This document shows, in pieces, positions 14,301 to 28,303 of a stretch of DNA of 64,000 nt. Under the pieces are notes generated by a model. The model saw only the letters and a list, made by a program, of their open reading frames with translations, had not been told where the DNA came from and did not search any database. Position numbers and translations under genes: made by a program. Source of the DNA: Strigops habroptila (lineage: Eukaryota; Chordata; Aves; Psittaciformes; Psittacidae); NCBI RefSeq assembly GCF_004027225.2, contig NC_044277.2:39474305-39538304 (forward strand), given 5' to 3'. The stretch's first letter is position 1; the number at the start of each line of letters is the position of its first letter.

Positions 14301-17300
14301 TGTCATGTGTGGATATTCATCAGTTCCTGTTCTGGTTTCCAGTTTGGAGCCTGGGAAAATAAGTTTTGCAACACTAAAGCGAAATGAAAACAAAAAAAAA
14401 TCTTAATTTTTAATGGTAGCTCCATTGTGATTATTTGAAATGTATCACACATTAATTTACAATCTTGACTAATTTTATGGCTAAAGTTTTGGAAGTTATT
14501 TAAAAACACTTTGGGAAATAATGCACAGATGCCTATATTAGCTCAACCTGCATCTGACCTGTTGTTCAGGCTAACACTACACATACTCAGTAGGTTAAAT
14601 TCAGGAAATCTGGCATCTTGCTTGCAGTCAGTCATCTGCCTACTGCACAGTTGCTTACATTTTATTACACAGATATTTTTGGCCATAAATCCTAATTTCA
14701 CCCTTTTTTATTTCACCTTGTTACTTCTAATTCCCATGAACACCCATAAAAATACAGTACATAGAAAAAGTGCTTGCCTGGAGGTACTTTAATTCTGAAA
14801 GTTAATAAAAGCTGCTGCTTCTGTGTCTTTGCTGATTTTAAATATTTTATTCACCTGCCATTACCCTTTTTATATGCAGGAATCTTTCCCACTTTGTTTC
14901 TACTTGTTTCATGGCTGTGAGCAGAGAAATTGCTAGTTAGCAAATCAAATGTGTCCAACACTGGAAGCTAATTTGAGAATCAGTTGCAACAAGCTAGGTT
15001 GTGTTGGTTGCACAACACTGATGAGTATCCTGATGGAGACTGAAAGTGGTCTACGTGTGCTCTACAGAATATCCCAATTGCCTTTCTGTAAAATGACAGC
15101 TCACATAAAGTGTTGTCTTGGTTCTCATGAATATCATCTTACTCAGAGAGCCAAGGAAAGCGGCTGGACAGATGGGTTCTTCACAGCTCATTCAGGTAAG
15201 CAATGAGAAGTATGAGCTAACAAGTGGCTCCATGAACCCTCTGCTTTTAAAGGTTTGTGGCATTCGCAGATATTATTTTTTGGTCTGAGGAGGCTGCCCA
15301 CACTATTAGGGAATGTGTTTAATTCATGCTTGATTTAGTACACAGTTCTGTGATCACTAATATTTAATTACCTGAAAGAACAGATTTGAGCTAATTCAGG
15401 AGCAGTGGTATGATCATTTCAAATTAGCAAGATTACACAGTGGTGATATTTTGGTATGCTTGTTTGTTTGCTGCCTTGTACTCTGGGCATTACGCCCAGT
15501 ATCACCAGCCTGGATGGGCGCCCAGCCTGCTTCTTGCCTGTCCTGCACCACATGAATTGCTAGTTCAGAAACAACACGGTGTTTCTGGAGGCAGAGTGGG
15601 CTGCTATCGAAGTGTAGCTTTCCTTTTCCAAGGTCAGCCAGTTGCTACAGAAAATTTCCTCATGGAGAGGCACTGGACCATCATTAGCGTTGCTGCTGTC
15701 AAGAACAGCACAGTGTTCAAGCTGCTCTTGAACAGCTGCAGTAGCAGTAGGAAGGCACATTCCTGGTCACAGCCGTATGAGGCATCCCTGTACCAAGCGC
15801 AGCTCTTATTTTCCTCTGGAATGGCACAAAGCATCAGACAACATATGTGGATGCTGAGTTAATGAAGTCAGAGCTGGTAGCACTGATGAGAACATTTGGT
15901 ATCAATTGAAGTTATCAAGTCCTTCCCCTTGTTGCGCAGGGTTTGTGAGAAGTAGCTCTTTCTTACCTGGGACAGAAGATAGTTATCGCCGGAGTACCAC
16001 TCAGCATCAAGAAGTTTGCCTTGGTTATGTGAAACCTGAAAACACCTTACTTTTCAGCCGGGGCTTGGGAAGGTGACAGCTACCAGTGTGAGTTAGGAGG
16101 TGACACCTGCCACCCATAAAGTTCTCAGCCTACATCCTCTGTGGACACAGAGGACGTGTTGGAAAGCTGTGCTACCTGTAGCGGCAACATAGTAGAGTGA
16201 TCTTACTGCTTGTCTCCTGACTTGGCACAGTTTTCCATCAGCAGGAATGCTGAGAGAATCCATCATGGGTCATTACAGATACTTTATTGCTGTCAGTTCA
16301 GGCTGGCTGGTCTGGCAAGGCACAGGCATTCACATCTCCTGCCCATCTGATGCTGTGCAGCCATGCCCAAACCTGCTGCTGAGCCCATTTGGATCAATGG
16401 AATTGCTGAATCACCCCCATACTGAATGAGCCTGCTTACCTCTCCTTGCATTTAGTAGCAATTTAGCTGTTGCTAGAATTTCTTGCATTACCACACCAGC
16501 TCTTCAAAAAGGCTGTGTGCACTATGTCTAAAAAGTTGCTGGAGGGCTACTGAACCACCCTTTCAAACCAGGCTCCTGTTTGCATGCTGTGTCCTTCACA
16601 AAAACTCGGAGAGCCAAAAGAGCAGATGGTGGAGGGGTAGAAGTGTAACAAGTGGAACTACAGCCAGTGCCTCCACCAGCTGCAGCTCCCTCGTTTCCTG
16701 TGAAAACTGGGAGGGTCACATTGCCAGGGACAACCTGACTAATTGTTCTCTGCCGAGTGGTTGACAGCTGTTTGCTGTAACATGAAATCACACGTATGTC
16801 GGACATGAGCAGTAAATCAGCTTTTCTCTGACTTTCCTGTTCCCAGTTGCTGTTTCCCCCTGAAGCCCTTTGTATCCTGTTCTTGGATCCAGGCCCTACT
16901 GGCTTTGAAATCCCAGCTGTGCCATCCCATCCATTGCAGCTCTGCAGCTCTTTACCCCAGGCTTCGAAATGTTTGAAATTTCAACCCTTAACATCTCTGA
17001 TGCAACCCAGCCCTGCTGTGAAAGCCCCCAAATAATGCTCTCAGCTGGAAATAAATGAAAAGTAGGAAGTAATTGAAAAACAAAGGCAAAAAGAAATTCA
17101 AACCTTGAACAAAACTGGACATAGCAACTATTTCCAGACATACTTGAAGTGTGGAAGATGGGCACTGCCGAGTTCTTGTCTGGGATCAGGTTGCAGCAAG
17201 AATCTCATACAGTGTCTCCTGCAAGCAATGCCTGCTCTGTTAGGAGTCGTTCCACAGCAGCCTTGTCTAAGTTATCTGGTGTGGAGGTGTTTAGGATAGG

Positions 17301-18780
17301 ATATGAAGAGGTCAGAAGGGCTAAGTCTGAGTTAGCAGGAGATTCTGAGGGAGTAGGAATTACTGATGTTCATTATGGTCACTACCAACCTATTCTGAGG
17401 AATTGGTTTAGTAAGTGAATAAAAGTAATCCTTGTTCTTTCCTTAGCTAGACAGGTTATTAACCTTTCCAAAGGTTATTTGAAGGTCTACCCCAGCAACT
17501 TCTGCCCTGCCTGGATCAACTGTTGGCAGCTCTATATGTGTATTCTTTGGATAGGTTGCTCCTAAGCCATGAAGGACTGTGGATTGGAGTCAGTGAGGGA
17601 TGACAAACCTATGTTGGTGTTAGACTTAAGGAAAAGGAGACCTCCTAGGGTGAGTGGAAGCATATATATTTCCGAAGGATGCATGGCGTGATCTGCTGCC
17701 TTTGAGACAGAAAATAAGTGGACTTGCAACAGGCAGTAAAGGCAGATTGCTCCACTGGTGAAAACTCTTCTCCTTTACAGACAAGCCTAACTTTAGATAA
17801 TGTGGCAAGTGGCTCTTTCCAAGGTTGGGGACTGCTGGGGACAAGAGAGCAATACTGGGACAGACTGGGATCACAGACCTGAAAGGCTTGCAGAAATATG
17901 ATACGCAGTTCAACCTGACAAAGTATGGCATTGCAGGGGTTGGAGGGACACAGCTGGGTAGTGATGGGGAGGTACCATATGCACAAGCCTGGGACAAATC
18001 AAGGCAGAAGCCTCTGGCGCTGACTTAGGGGTGTGCAAGAGTTAGGGAGCAGCATTCCTCATGTACTAGTTACTTTGTTAGTAAAGTACTTGGAATGAGA
18101 ATGAATACTTAAAAATGTTAACATAACCCAGCTTTTGGCTACCAAGAGTATTTAATTTCTCCTTGGCTCTCTTTTCCATGTGGGCAGGTTTTTCTGCTCA
18201 AGTTTGTCCTCTACCTTAAAGTGAGTGATCTCAAGTATAACAAAGGGATACCCTAGATTCTTTGCCATGGATTCGCCTTTCTTTTCTGAAAGTATGTATT
18301 TGTCCATGCTCAGGATATGGTCCACCACCATAAGGACAGCAAATCTGTCAGCACCCATCTCACCCATCCTTTCATTTCCCCTAATCACTTTGCAGAACTT
18401 TTCAGAGGCATATCTTTTGCCTTTAACTTTCCCAAGTCCTTCTGGTGTCCCCACTGAAGTGCCTGTGGGAAAAGGTGAAGTGTATCTTGATATGTATTGT
18501 CCACAAAGGTCTGCAGTGTAGTGCAGCCTAAGGAGGAGTTTCTGAGGAACACGAGCTATATTTATGGCTTGAACAGATTTATGGCTTGCCTTTAGTTAGC
18601 TTGGCTGTGAGTCAGTGACAGTGCTATATTGGCAGACTGGTTGTGCCAACACTGAGGTAAAGGTTAAGGAAAAGATCTGATGAAGACATGTGATGCAAGG
18701 CAAGAATCTAGAATAAGATCTATAATAAAGAAGCCTGACTGGTGACTGTCCATTGGAGATGACCAACACATGTAAGATTG
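11111..18780. other. Intergenic DNA between the LYN promoter and a CR1 copy
   Basis: No exon, RNA gene or recognisable retroelement found. It includes a run of 28 A at 11273-11300. There is a 140-codon open frame at 15440-15862 with no family resemblance, and a few openings of 90-125 codons around 16.5-18.0 kb, present on both strands as expected by chance. It probably contains upstream LYN regulatory DNA, but nothing specific can be shown. Confidence 0.6.
11273..11300. repeat. Homopolymer (A)28
   Basis: Uninterrupted run of 28 A directly upstream of the CpG island. It could be the tail of a decayed retroposon, but no body precedes it. Confidence 0.9.
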
Positions 18781-18900
18781 GATGCCTGGACAGACATGTT
18801 CCTGTGTAACCTGCTCTAGGTGGCCCTGCTTTGGCAGGGGGGTTGCACTAGGTGATCTCCAGAAGTCCCTTCCAACCCTAATGATTCTGTGATTCTGTGG
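18781..18900 (+). mobile_element. CR1 LINE fragment, 3' end, plus orientation
   Basis: The end of the avian CR1 consensus is clear: CCTGCTCTAGGTGGCCCTGC, then a CAGGGGGGTTG segment, then GATCTCCAGAAGTCCCTTCC, ending in the 8-bp terminal repeats (GATTCTGT GATTCTGTG). It is 5'-truncated like most CR1 copies and has no coding capacity. Confidence 0.93.
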
Positions 18901-21900
18901 TTGCAAGCTTGCAGGTGACATCTAAGGATTGTTATCTTTGAATAGAATGATCAGGGCAGAGGCAAGAGGCATTGGGTAGACTCTTGGGGTGGCACTACCT
19001 GTGAGAGAACCACTGAATTTATACTACAGCAAAACCAGATTAAAATTCATTGATACTAAATTAATCCATCAAAACTTTCTGCTTTATGCATCAGAGCAGT
19101 GCTTTGTATTAGAGCCCTACTGCAATTTTGGCGCAGTAGTATTTAAAATGAGGTTTACTGTTGTATTGGACCACAGCCTAGAGGCAAGGATGGCACTATA
19201 AATACAGCTTAAATGTCAAAAACAATATAAAACTTGGGGGGTCAGGATAATCTTGTAAATGGCATGCGTGTTAGGAGATGTCTGATTAAATAACTTAATT
19301 TTCATCCATATGAAGTAAAATGGCAAGCATGTGGATTTTTTTTCCTGTGGTCTGTACTGTAACATAAAATTTTATTTAACAGCTTCCATGAACCAGTTGG
19401 ACAGTTCACACTACTAACACAAGGTTATTAGCACAACCTGCAACTAGGTTCCACATGTGTGCACACACTGCTGTCATTAAGGCAGCCCTCTTGCTGATAA
19501 AAGGTTAAATTTAAGTGAGCTGGCACTCAGAAGTAAATCAAGTTAGCTCACAGAAAGAAACACAGAGGTGCACTGTGTAGTTGCCCAGCAAATAGAAATG
19601 CATACATACATTAGGCATGCAAATTGCCTAATGATAAGTGTGGCTAATTTGCTGTTTGTGTGTATATATATCAGCATTTCTTCAGGTGCAGCTGTGAGGG
19701 TGCTTGTGGAATATGCAAGCTCAGAGATAAACTGGATGAACCTCATCTTTAACATTCTTAACTGAAGTATGTGATACACAGTAGATTCTAATCTAGTTTT
19801 AATCTACTAAATTACTGTAGAGACAGTTTTTTCAACCTTATAATTTGTGCTAAATAAAGCTGATGAAAGTAATAAAAAAAACCACAACCCATTATATTGG
19901 GCCTGAGAAATCAAAAGGGTGATATACCTTTTCCAAGTCTTTCACCTCCCAGGAAGGCCACCAAACAGGGAGCCACAGGGAGCAGGAGGCTATCAGAACC
20001 ATCCAGAAGTGTAGCTGCTAAGGGACTCTCAGTACCTTGGCTATCATCGCCAAAATTGCCCAACAGGATTCCATCTCTTTCAGGCTCTTAAATGGTCTCA
20101 AATGGGACACAGCCAACCATATCTGACTCTGCATGTTCTCCTACTTCTCTGACTTCTGATTTCCTCTTCAATTTGGCATTTAGACTTAATAAGAGTATAT
20201 AGATCTATGAAGATTTCAGCTCTTTCTGTAATTTTTCTAATGTTTTTTATTGATAACATTATTATTTCAGTACAGATCACAGGTTTGGATAACTGTTGAC
20301 ATTTATGTAGATGATTAAGCAGATTTATTGGTCTTAAAAAGATTTTAAAAGTGGAAAAAACCCACCCACAGCAGAGGTAGATAAGTACGTGCTTCAAAAT
20401 TTGCAGGCATAGCTGAAAATGTAAAAGATCTACGTGACTGAGTAATGCACTAAATGAGAAAAACTATCAGACAGTCCCTAAGACCATATATTGGATTAGA
20501 TTTTTAGATAGTTAAATAAATGTTTTCTTGAAAAGGCAGGTGTGCACACATTTTAAAACATGGCAGCTCTTGCCCCATTGCTGATTGACATTACTCAAAA
20601 TGCTGCTCTGCTTTGCCATCACCTCTGCATGAACGTCGTACATTGTCAGGGACAGGGGTTACCCAGGCTCCAAAGCAGCTGCCTGCCCTGATATGTCAAA
20701 TCAATGTCTGCCAACGACGGTGACGGGGTCATCGAGCAACAGTCAGTTGATCTGTCAAGTTCATGATCAGAGGAATGGTTCACGACAGTCCCAAGGCAGC
20801 AGAAGAAATTTATATTAGTGACAGCTACAGCCCTGATGACCATTCTGAGAAAAAACTGCCAAGTGACTCTTGTGCCACTAAGCTAGAGAGTGGCTTCCAG
20901 AAGATAGTGATGCTTCAAAACAAATGGGAATGTGGCTGCACAACAAGCTTATGGCCACACCTGCTGTTACAAAGAAAATAAAGGAATCAGAGTCTAGGCA
21001 TCACTATCTGCTACCCCTGTATATGTCTCAGAGTTTTCTGTCTTAGACATCGTGTTTGTGAGAGAATAAGTCTAATACAAGAAAAGCAGTGTCACTCACT
21101 TTTCTGGATAACGAAGAGACTTCAATCTCATACTCTCCATAATTTATGCACACTACTGCAAAATTAACTAGATTTTTAGTAAGCAATTTTTGAAGGAAAT
21201 CCACATCAACTCTAACTTTTAAAACGAATCAGTGGAATGGCAGCTCTCTGAGATAAAAGCTTTTTGGGCCGAGTTCTTGGGATGCTCTAGTAATGCATCT
21301 ACCACAGGGCACAGCTGGAACTATGTGGCCACTTTCCTTGTGCTATTTTTTTGCCTTTCTACTTTCCATTTTCTTTCGGATACAGTACCCTAAATACTCT
21401 GGGCTTTGCTTTTTGAAGGTTTTCCTCCTCATTCTCTTTTGTCTCCTACCTTTTCTCCTATCCTATTGTCTTTTATTAAGACACATTTGTTCTTATCCAA
21501 GTATATCACTAAGGCAAAGCACATGAAACAAAAAGAAGAATTAATTGCATAAGTTTAACCTTGCCTGCCAGAGCAAAAATTCTGTGCCCCATTTAAAGAC
21601 TGAATGGCATTTAAAAATTAAAAATCAAAGTAGCAAATATCCGAGAACTGCACAGTAGCTGTAGTCAGTAATACATTGTTTCTTGAAAAGCAAGTTATGA
21701 ATAGCAGTTTTGGCAAGAGTCTAGTTTTGACAACCAACAATAATATTAGCTTGCTATTATGGTACCAGGGCAAACTTAAGGCTACTTGCTAATTGTATGC
21801 ACACAGAGAAACCTAACAAGCTGACACTTCCTGAAAGAATTAGCCCAGAATAGAAACTGCTTAGAATGACAAAAATATTAAATTGTAGCACTTAATGACA

Positions 21901-24900
21901 TTAGAAATGTTGTTGGCCAGACAGATCCTTTAGGCATGGGAGATAAAGTCTTCAAGGACTAAGAAACCAATTTACTTTTGACTTTGTGGCTTTTCCCTCA
22001 TCTGTGCAGTGGAGAATATAAACAAAAACAAACAGGAACCAGCGTGGGCTACTTCTTCAAAAAGAGAAACACTGAAAATCTCTGTGAAGGAGTCCCATGG
22101 GACTCCCACTGCTCAAAGAAACTGTCAAGTTGAGCAAGACAGACAAAGACGGACTCAGTGGCATAGAGGACTTCTCCACTGAGCAGCCACGCTTTGGCAG
22201 CATGTACCAGGAGAGAGTTGACAAAGAGCTCCCAAGACTTTGCGAACCCTCAGAAGGCAAGCATGTGAATGTGATGAAGTCTCGTGGGAGAAGCCAGAGC
22301 CTGCAGATACGGGGGAAAGCTTCCGCCAGGTTCCCAGGGTGGCTTTCCGGGGTGTCACACTCAGGACATGAAGGCAAAGAAAGGCAGAGGCAGATGTTTG
22401 TGAGGCACAGAGACATTGGTAGGACAGTCTGATGATTATCGTTCAGCTGGCTGTGTGGGTGAAGGAAAGGCTATGCAGAAGAGGGGCATTTGACCCAGCC
22501 TCGGCTCCGGGGCGGTCAGGAAGCACCTGCACAGGACAGCCACACTGTGCACCTACCTCTGCTGGCAGCTGTCTACAGCCTTCTGAGGCTGAGCGGGTCA
22601 GCTGGGATCAAACTCGGGTGCAGAGGAGTCACGCAGTGTCTGCCAGAGCCACATGCAGCTGCAGGCGCAGGCCACAGCTTCTGGGGGGGCAACACGCATC
22701 CCCTCTCTGGACACCGCCGCTCTGGAGGAACAGGCTCCACCACTGAGTCTGGCTAACCCCAGGAGACTGGGGCGAAGCCAAGCCGTGAAAGGACAGTTTC
22801 CTTTGTTTCCTTATCATTCTCCTGTATTGCCTGCAGACAATGACGTGAACCTTCAGGGTGGTTTGTGCTGTATTTAAGGAAAGGGACAGCGGTGATCTCG
22901 ATATAAGCCATCCACCAGTTCTCTGCATTTTGGGTAGACTGAAGTAGGCTAGATACCAACAGCAGGCAGAGAATTACCTACTCTCTCATGCGGAAGCCAG
23001 CATGCTGTTTCTGAATATGCTGCTGCGTATGCTTCATGAGTATTGTGCTTCTCGACATTACACAGTACCTGGGTTAGGTTGAAACAGGCTTTGTAAAAAT
23101 AAACAAACACAATAAGAATGTAAAAACTAACAGCAACATAACACAAACTCTCCTTCCCGTCCCAGCTTAACTATTTATTTTCTGTTAATTTCTGTTAAAA
23201 AAAAACCTTTTTGATTAACTACTCAGAAAATACTGTTTTTGTGAACTGGCTCAACTGTGTCAGTTATCAAATATAAAGAAAACAAGTAGAACCCTAAACT
23301 GGTGTATTGGGTGTGCTCTGAAGTACAAAGAGAAGTAAAGGATTACAGTGATTACACCAGACTAGGTGATGAGAACATAATAGAAAAGTGATACCGCAAT
23401 CACTAACAACTAACACTGAAAGCAGGTTAGTAAGCTAACTAGAGTTCCCAGCTATTACAGGAATTAAAATACCATCTGGAACAAAGCAACCTTCTCTCCT
23501 GTGGGGATTTTCATAACGTGATTTACTTAGCCAGCTAAATCAAAGGTTTTAGAAAACAATAGTGTGAGAACAATTAGGAGAGGCTGATAAGGTTCAGCTA
23601 ATATTTGAAGAAAAGCAGGGGAAAACCCTAATTATTCAGGAAGGCTATTGCAATTAAAAAGGATAAAAGAAAAGGGTCAACACTGCCGATGTTGAACAGC
23701 CTCAGCAGAGGCTGCAGAGCTGGATGAAAGAAGAGCCCAAAGGTTAGGAGGGCCATAAAGAAATTGATGGTAAACTTTAGTTTTGGTCAAGGCTAGAAAG
23801 TAGTAGTTAGAGTGGTTGCTGGAATTAATAGGTTAAAGCTTTTTCACCCACACCAGCATTAGTTACTGTAATAGGACTTTGAGGTTTGGAGCTGGGGCTT
23901 TTTGAGGATAAGTAAACATGCATACATGTCAACCTAGAGACACTGTCTTCCCCAGAGACTTCCCAGTCTAGATTTAAGGCATGAACCTGATGTGGAAAGC
24001 AGATAGGGAGTGAAAGGTATTTTGTTGACAAAAAATGTTATGGAATAGGGGGCACTGGAAGAGGACAGGAGACTCAGTGATTGAAAAGTGGAGAAAAGAA
24101 AAAAAGAAGTTTGCCAATATGAAGAACAAAATTCCTGCTGCCAACATAACTGTGACCAGATCAGGAAAAAACTCAAAGAATGAAGAAGTGGGAGAAGTGC
24201 AAATGAGAGGTGTGTAAAAGAACTACAGGGAACTCCTCACCCTGGAGAAAACGTTAATGTAAACAGTAAAAGAAGCCAAGGAGCCTCGCCTCTATAGGCC
24301 TGCTGAGGCTGTGTATGTATGGGAGAGAGAGAAAGAACAGTGCCACGATTAAACATGCATGCTAGATGTTAGGCACTGACTTTTCCTCATTTCACTGTCA
24401 GATCATGAAGTTATGAGACTTATTTATCAACAAATTTGGTTCCTGGTACTTATTAACGGGGTTTATTGAAACCACAACCACAGCTAAAGACCACTGTGCT
24501 ACATACTGTGTAAAGACAGAGAGGCATTTCCTGACACTAAGTAAAGGCAATATAGAAGAAGTGGCAATGAAAAATGAAATAAAATCCTCTGTACCTCAGT
24601 CACACATGACCATTCCAGTTTCATCAGATTCTAAGTGTCACAGTAAAGGCAAGTCTTGAAAAGGGATTTTGAGGAGGAAAATGAATTTCAGGAGATTCCA
24701 GTTATTTCATGACTATGCCTCTGAAATTCTGTCAGAAGTTATTACTGAAGTTAGGCTTCATTCATTTGTTATTTCTACACTAATTCCTCTTCACTTGGTC
24801 TGTCAGCATAAAGATGTCTGTTTGATTTTTGGTGATTATTTATGTATATACACGCACACATATGCAAACTGTCTCTCTTTTGGCTTACTCTAAGATTGCC

Positions 24901-27900
24901 AACTAGATGTTTATCTACCTGATATCAGACATTTCTTTTTCCAAGGCCTTTAGGTAAGATCAGATTGACTTTTGATCTAATGTTCAAATCTCTGCATGCT
25001 ATCTACTACTTGCGATATAGTAGAAAGAGGAAAGATTTTTTTTCCCTGTTTTTCAACATTTCCTTCTTTCCCTGTTACCTTTAATTATGCCAACTCTACC
25101 ACCAGAATTACTGTGTTCTGATGTATGGTTTTCTTTTGTTGGGAGCAGGATTTGTTTGACTTCAGTTATGCCACTCTTATTGGCATTCTGGTCAGCTGTA
25201 TCCCTTTATCAGCCTTGAAAAGAAGAAAAGAAATCTCTTAGAAATTCTTCTGCTGGCATGCAAGAACTAAAAAAGTGGTTGGGGGGAGATTAGTCTTGAG
25301 AAAGGACTGGTGGCACAGACACCCCTCTTCCAGGTCTCTTCCAGGAAAGCTCCAGCAAAGACTCAAAGCTATGCTCCCTCTCTCATGATAGAAAATCCTC
25401 CATGAGGCAAAAGGCTCAGGGAAATAACATCAGTTTTCTAACCTTGCCTTTGAATTCCCCGCCACTGGTCAGAAGTAGACCGCAATCCATCTGTGTATCT
25501 CAATACCGAGGTGAGTAGTCATCCCAAGAGGTGACTGACTTCCCTCTCCTGATGTGGGAAAGAATCCAAGCGCAAAAGAGTGCACAGGCAGGATTCCACT
25601 GCCACTTTCTTCCCTACTTCACTATTTATGTTGTAGGGGGAAAAAAAAGAGTAGAAGTCAAAGAAACTGCACAACGGTTACAGGATGTCCTGTTGCATTT
25701 ATCTAGCGACGCAGGCGAATGACTCACCCAGAATATTTGATGATCGGAAACTATTATGTTTTTCTTTCTTTCTCACATTTCTTCCCCAAAGTATCAAACA
25801 TTCAAACTCTGAAACATGGCTAAAGGCAACATCTTAAAGCTAAGTGAATTCAAGGAAAGAATAAGGAAACCAAGTATCTCTTTGAAGCTTATCATAGTCC
25901 AGAAAAACTCACGTGACAAGAATGTGCCTGCCCATCTCTGAAAGCTGTGCTGCAAGAAAGCAAACAGTATCATCCAGATGACTGGGAAAAGTCCTGCCCA
26001 GAGCACATTCTTTGACATGGATCCTATCCTGAATTTAGTAACCTGATTACTTGTTTTTTTGTTTTTAATTAAAAAACGTCCATGAATTGTTAATCATGCC
26101 AGACGCAATTCACACCAGCATTAACAACCTTAGACTGTTACCAGTTCATGTTTTATGGAACCCTGTGCAAGCTTATTCACCTATAGGTGTCCATGCTGCA
26201 GATCGCTGGCACGTGCCTGTGCACAGCTGTGGGGAAATTTGGTGTGTGCTTCCTCCCTTTGTCATATCTCCCCTGGACTAGCCTGGGAGGGGCGAAGCCC
26301 GAATCCCAGTCCCTGCTCCAAGGGATGTATAAATTAAACAGAAATCAGTTATAAAGCCTGGTGGGGTATGGCCCTCTACTACCCGTATACCCTGTTGAGT
26401 ATACCTGTGCTAAGAAATGATTTGTCCCAAAGAGTCTACAGTCCAAAACAGACCAGGAAAGGAAATACAATTATCCTCATTTCACACTGAAAAAATGGAG
26501 GAACTGTTACATTGACTTTCCCAAAGTCATGTAGGAATTCTGCAAGAATGGAGCCTATCTCCATTGAGTATCAGTGTAACAGCCAGAGCATGCAGTGTTT
26601 AAGGAAGAAGAGCATACGAGCCCTTTATTAAAGCTATAGAGAGAACAAGTTATGCGCAAGTTGTGAGAATATCCAGCACACACTGCTGTAGGCTGACTGT
26701 CAGCACATGCTTTTGGAGAAAAAAAAATCATAAAGGTGGTTGACTGGGGTCAAAGACTGAGAGCAAAGACTGCCACAGGATATTTCACGGTGAACCAAAT
26801 TTTTGTGTGGTCATGTCTAAGAAGCAGCCAAGGAACATTAGGCACGTTAACCCAGGAGGAGTGAATAAAGGGTCAGAATGACCATCAGCTGATTTTATTT
26901 ACCTTCAATGTTCAAGACTGTCTTGCCTCATATTTTCTCAGCAACCACAAAGCTAGAAATTTACATGTGATTTTTATATTGTTTTAATGAAGTCATGTGG
27001 TTCCTCGATTACCGTCAGCCGGAGAATTAAGAAAATGTCAGATCCCATGACATTCACAAGATCGTGAGAGTTGATAGGACTGGCTCTAAGCACACAGAAT
27101 TACCTCTTACATGCTATGCTTATTTTTGGTACTGAGCACTCAGCTATTTCTGAGTAAACTTTCTACCTCTCTCTTTTGCTTATAACAAGGAATTTTTTCA
27201 GTGCCGTGCAATAGAGAATCAGATAGGAAATGGCAGTTCCTGTCACGGGGACAGGCAGAAAAAAAGGTGGGAGGCAGAACAAGAACAATTTAAGTAACCC
27301 AATGGCTTAGCCAGACACCAAGCTCTGTTCTGACTTTCAAGTCAGAGCCTTGGAACCCAGCACCATTTACAGGAAAATATTGTTTTGTAGAAGTCCTCTG
27401 GGTTACGCAAAATAAGGCATATCTAAACGCAGTCTAAGAATATAATGTTTAAGACTCACAAAATCCATGTCTTAAAAAGTCCTTTTATGGGCCTTTTCCA
27501 AAATAATAGCTCCCTCAGACTCAAATCCCTCATACCCGAGTAAAGATTTTGTTTAATTCATAAAGAAGTTGATTTGTCAGCTAGATTGTTTCCCATGGAT
27601 CAGCCTGTTCGCAAATACAAAACATACCGGCATCCAGCTGGGTGTTACTGCTGCCAATTTCAAGACAATAAATGGTTCAGTCCAGAGCAAAATTCAAAAC
27701 TCTTATTCCACAGAGCAATAAAAGCAGTAGACATTGCCTACTGACACACTGCCAGAGTAAATATTACCTACTGTATAAGTTTCCATTCAGAGCTTTCATC
27801 AGGTCAAAGCACTACCACAGCCATTATCGAGCTTTGTACCGCATTAAAAGAGTTTTCATGAATGATTGAAAAACATTTTAATTACATTTTCAAACATATT

Positions 27901-28241
27901 ATTCATTGCATCTTAAGGAGCTACAATCTCCCTTGACAGCAGTGTATAATGGGTTGGTGCTGTTCTTCTGAAGACAGCGGGGTATCTGGGGATGAAACCT
28001 TCAGGGAAGAGTTAAATGGCTTTTATAGCATTTCTGGTACCCCAACACAGGTGTCCCCAGCACATAGAGAACAAAGGGAAGTGTCTGAGTTCAGCACATC
28101 CTCAGTGTAGACCCTGGCAGCAGCCAAGCCAGGGGCAGGGTTTTGAGCTTATCTTTATTATTTGGTTGTTATTTGCTTTATTAATACACCCAATTACCAT
28201 AGAAAGAAGGATGTGTGGGTTGTACGCAGTAAAAGACCATT
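18901..28241. other. Intergenic DNA, CR1 to the TTAGG array
   Basis: No exon or RNA gene recognised. A GC-richer patch at about 22.08-22.76 kb has overlapping open frames on both strands (111 codons plus, 119 codons minus) but no similarity I can name. The remainder is AT-rich unique sequence with short low-complexity runs. Confidence 0.6.
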
Positions 28242-28245
28242 GGTA

Positions 28246-28303
28246 GGTTAGGTTAGGTTAGGTTAGGTTAGGTTAGGTTAGGTTAGGTTAGGTTAGGTTA
28301 GGG
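28246..28303. repeat. Perfect pentanucleotide array (GGTTA)11, i.e. (TTAGG)n
   Basis: Eleven perfect head-to-tail GGTTA units (28246-28300), preceded by GGTA and ending in GGG. The unit equals the TTAGG telomere repeat of arthropods, not the vertebrate TTAGGG, so this is best seen as a microsatellite. The lack of any interruption implies recent expansion, so the locus is probably length-polymorphic. Confidence 0.97.

Noticed and set aside
15440..15862. 140-codon plus-strand frame
   Set aside because: No recognisable domain, no splice context and no CpG or codon signature. The minus strand is also partly open. Treated as chance.
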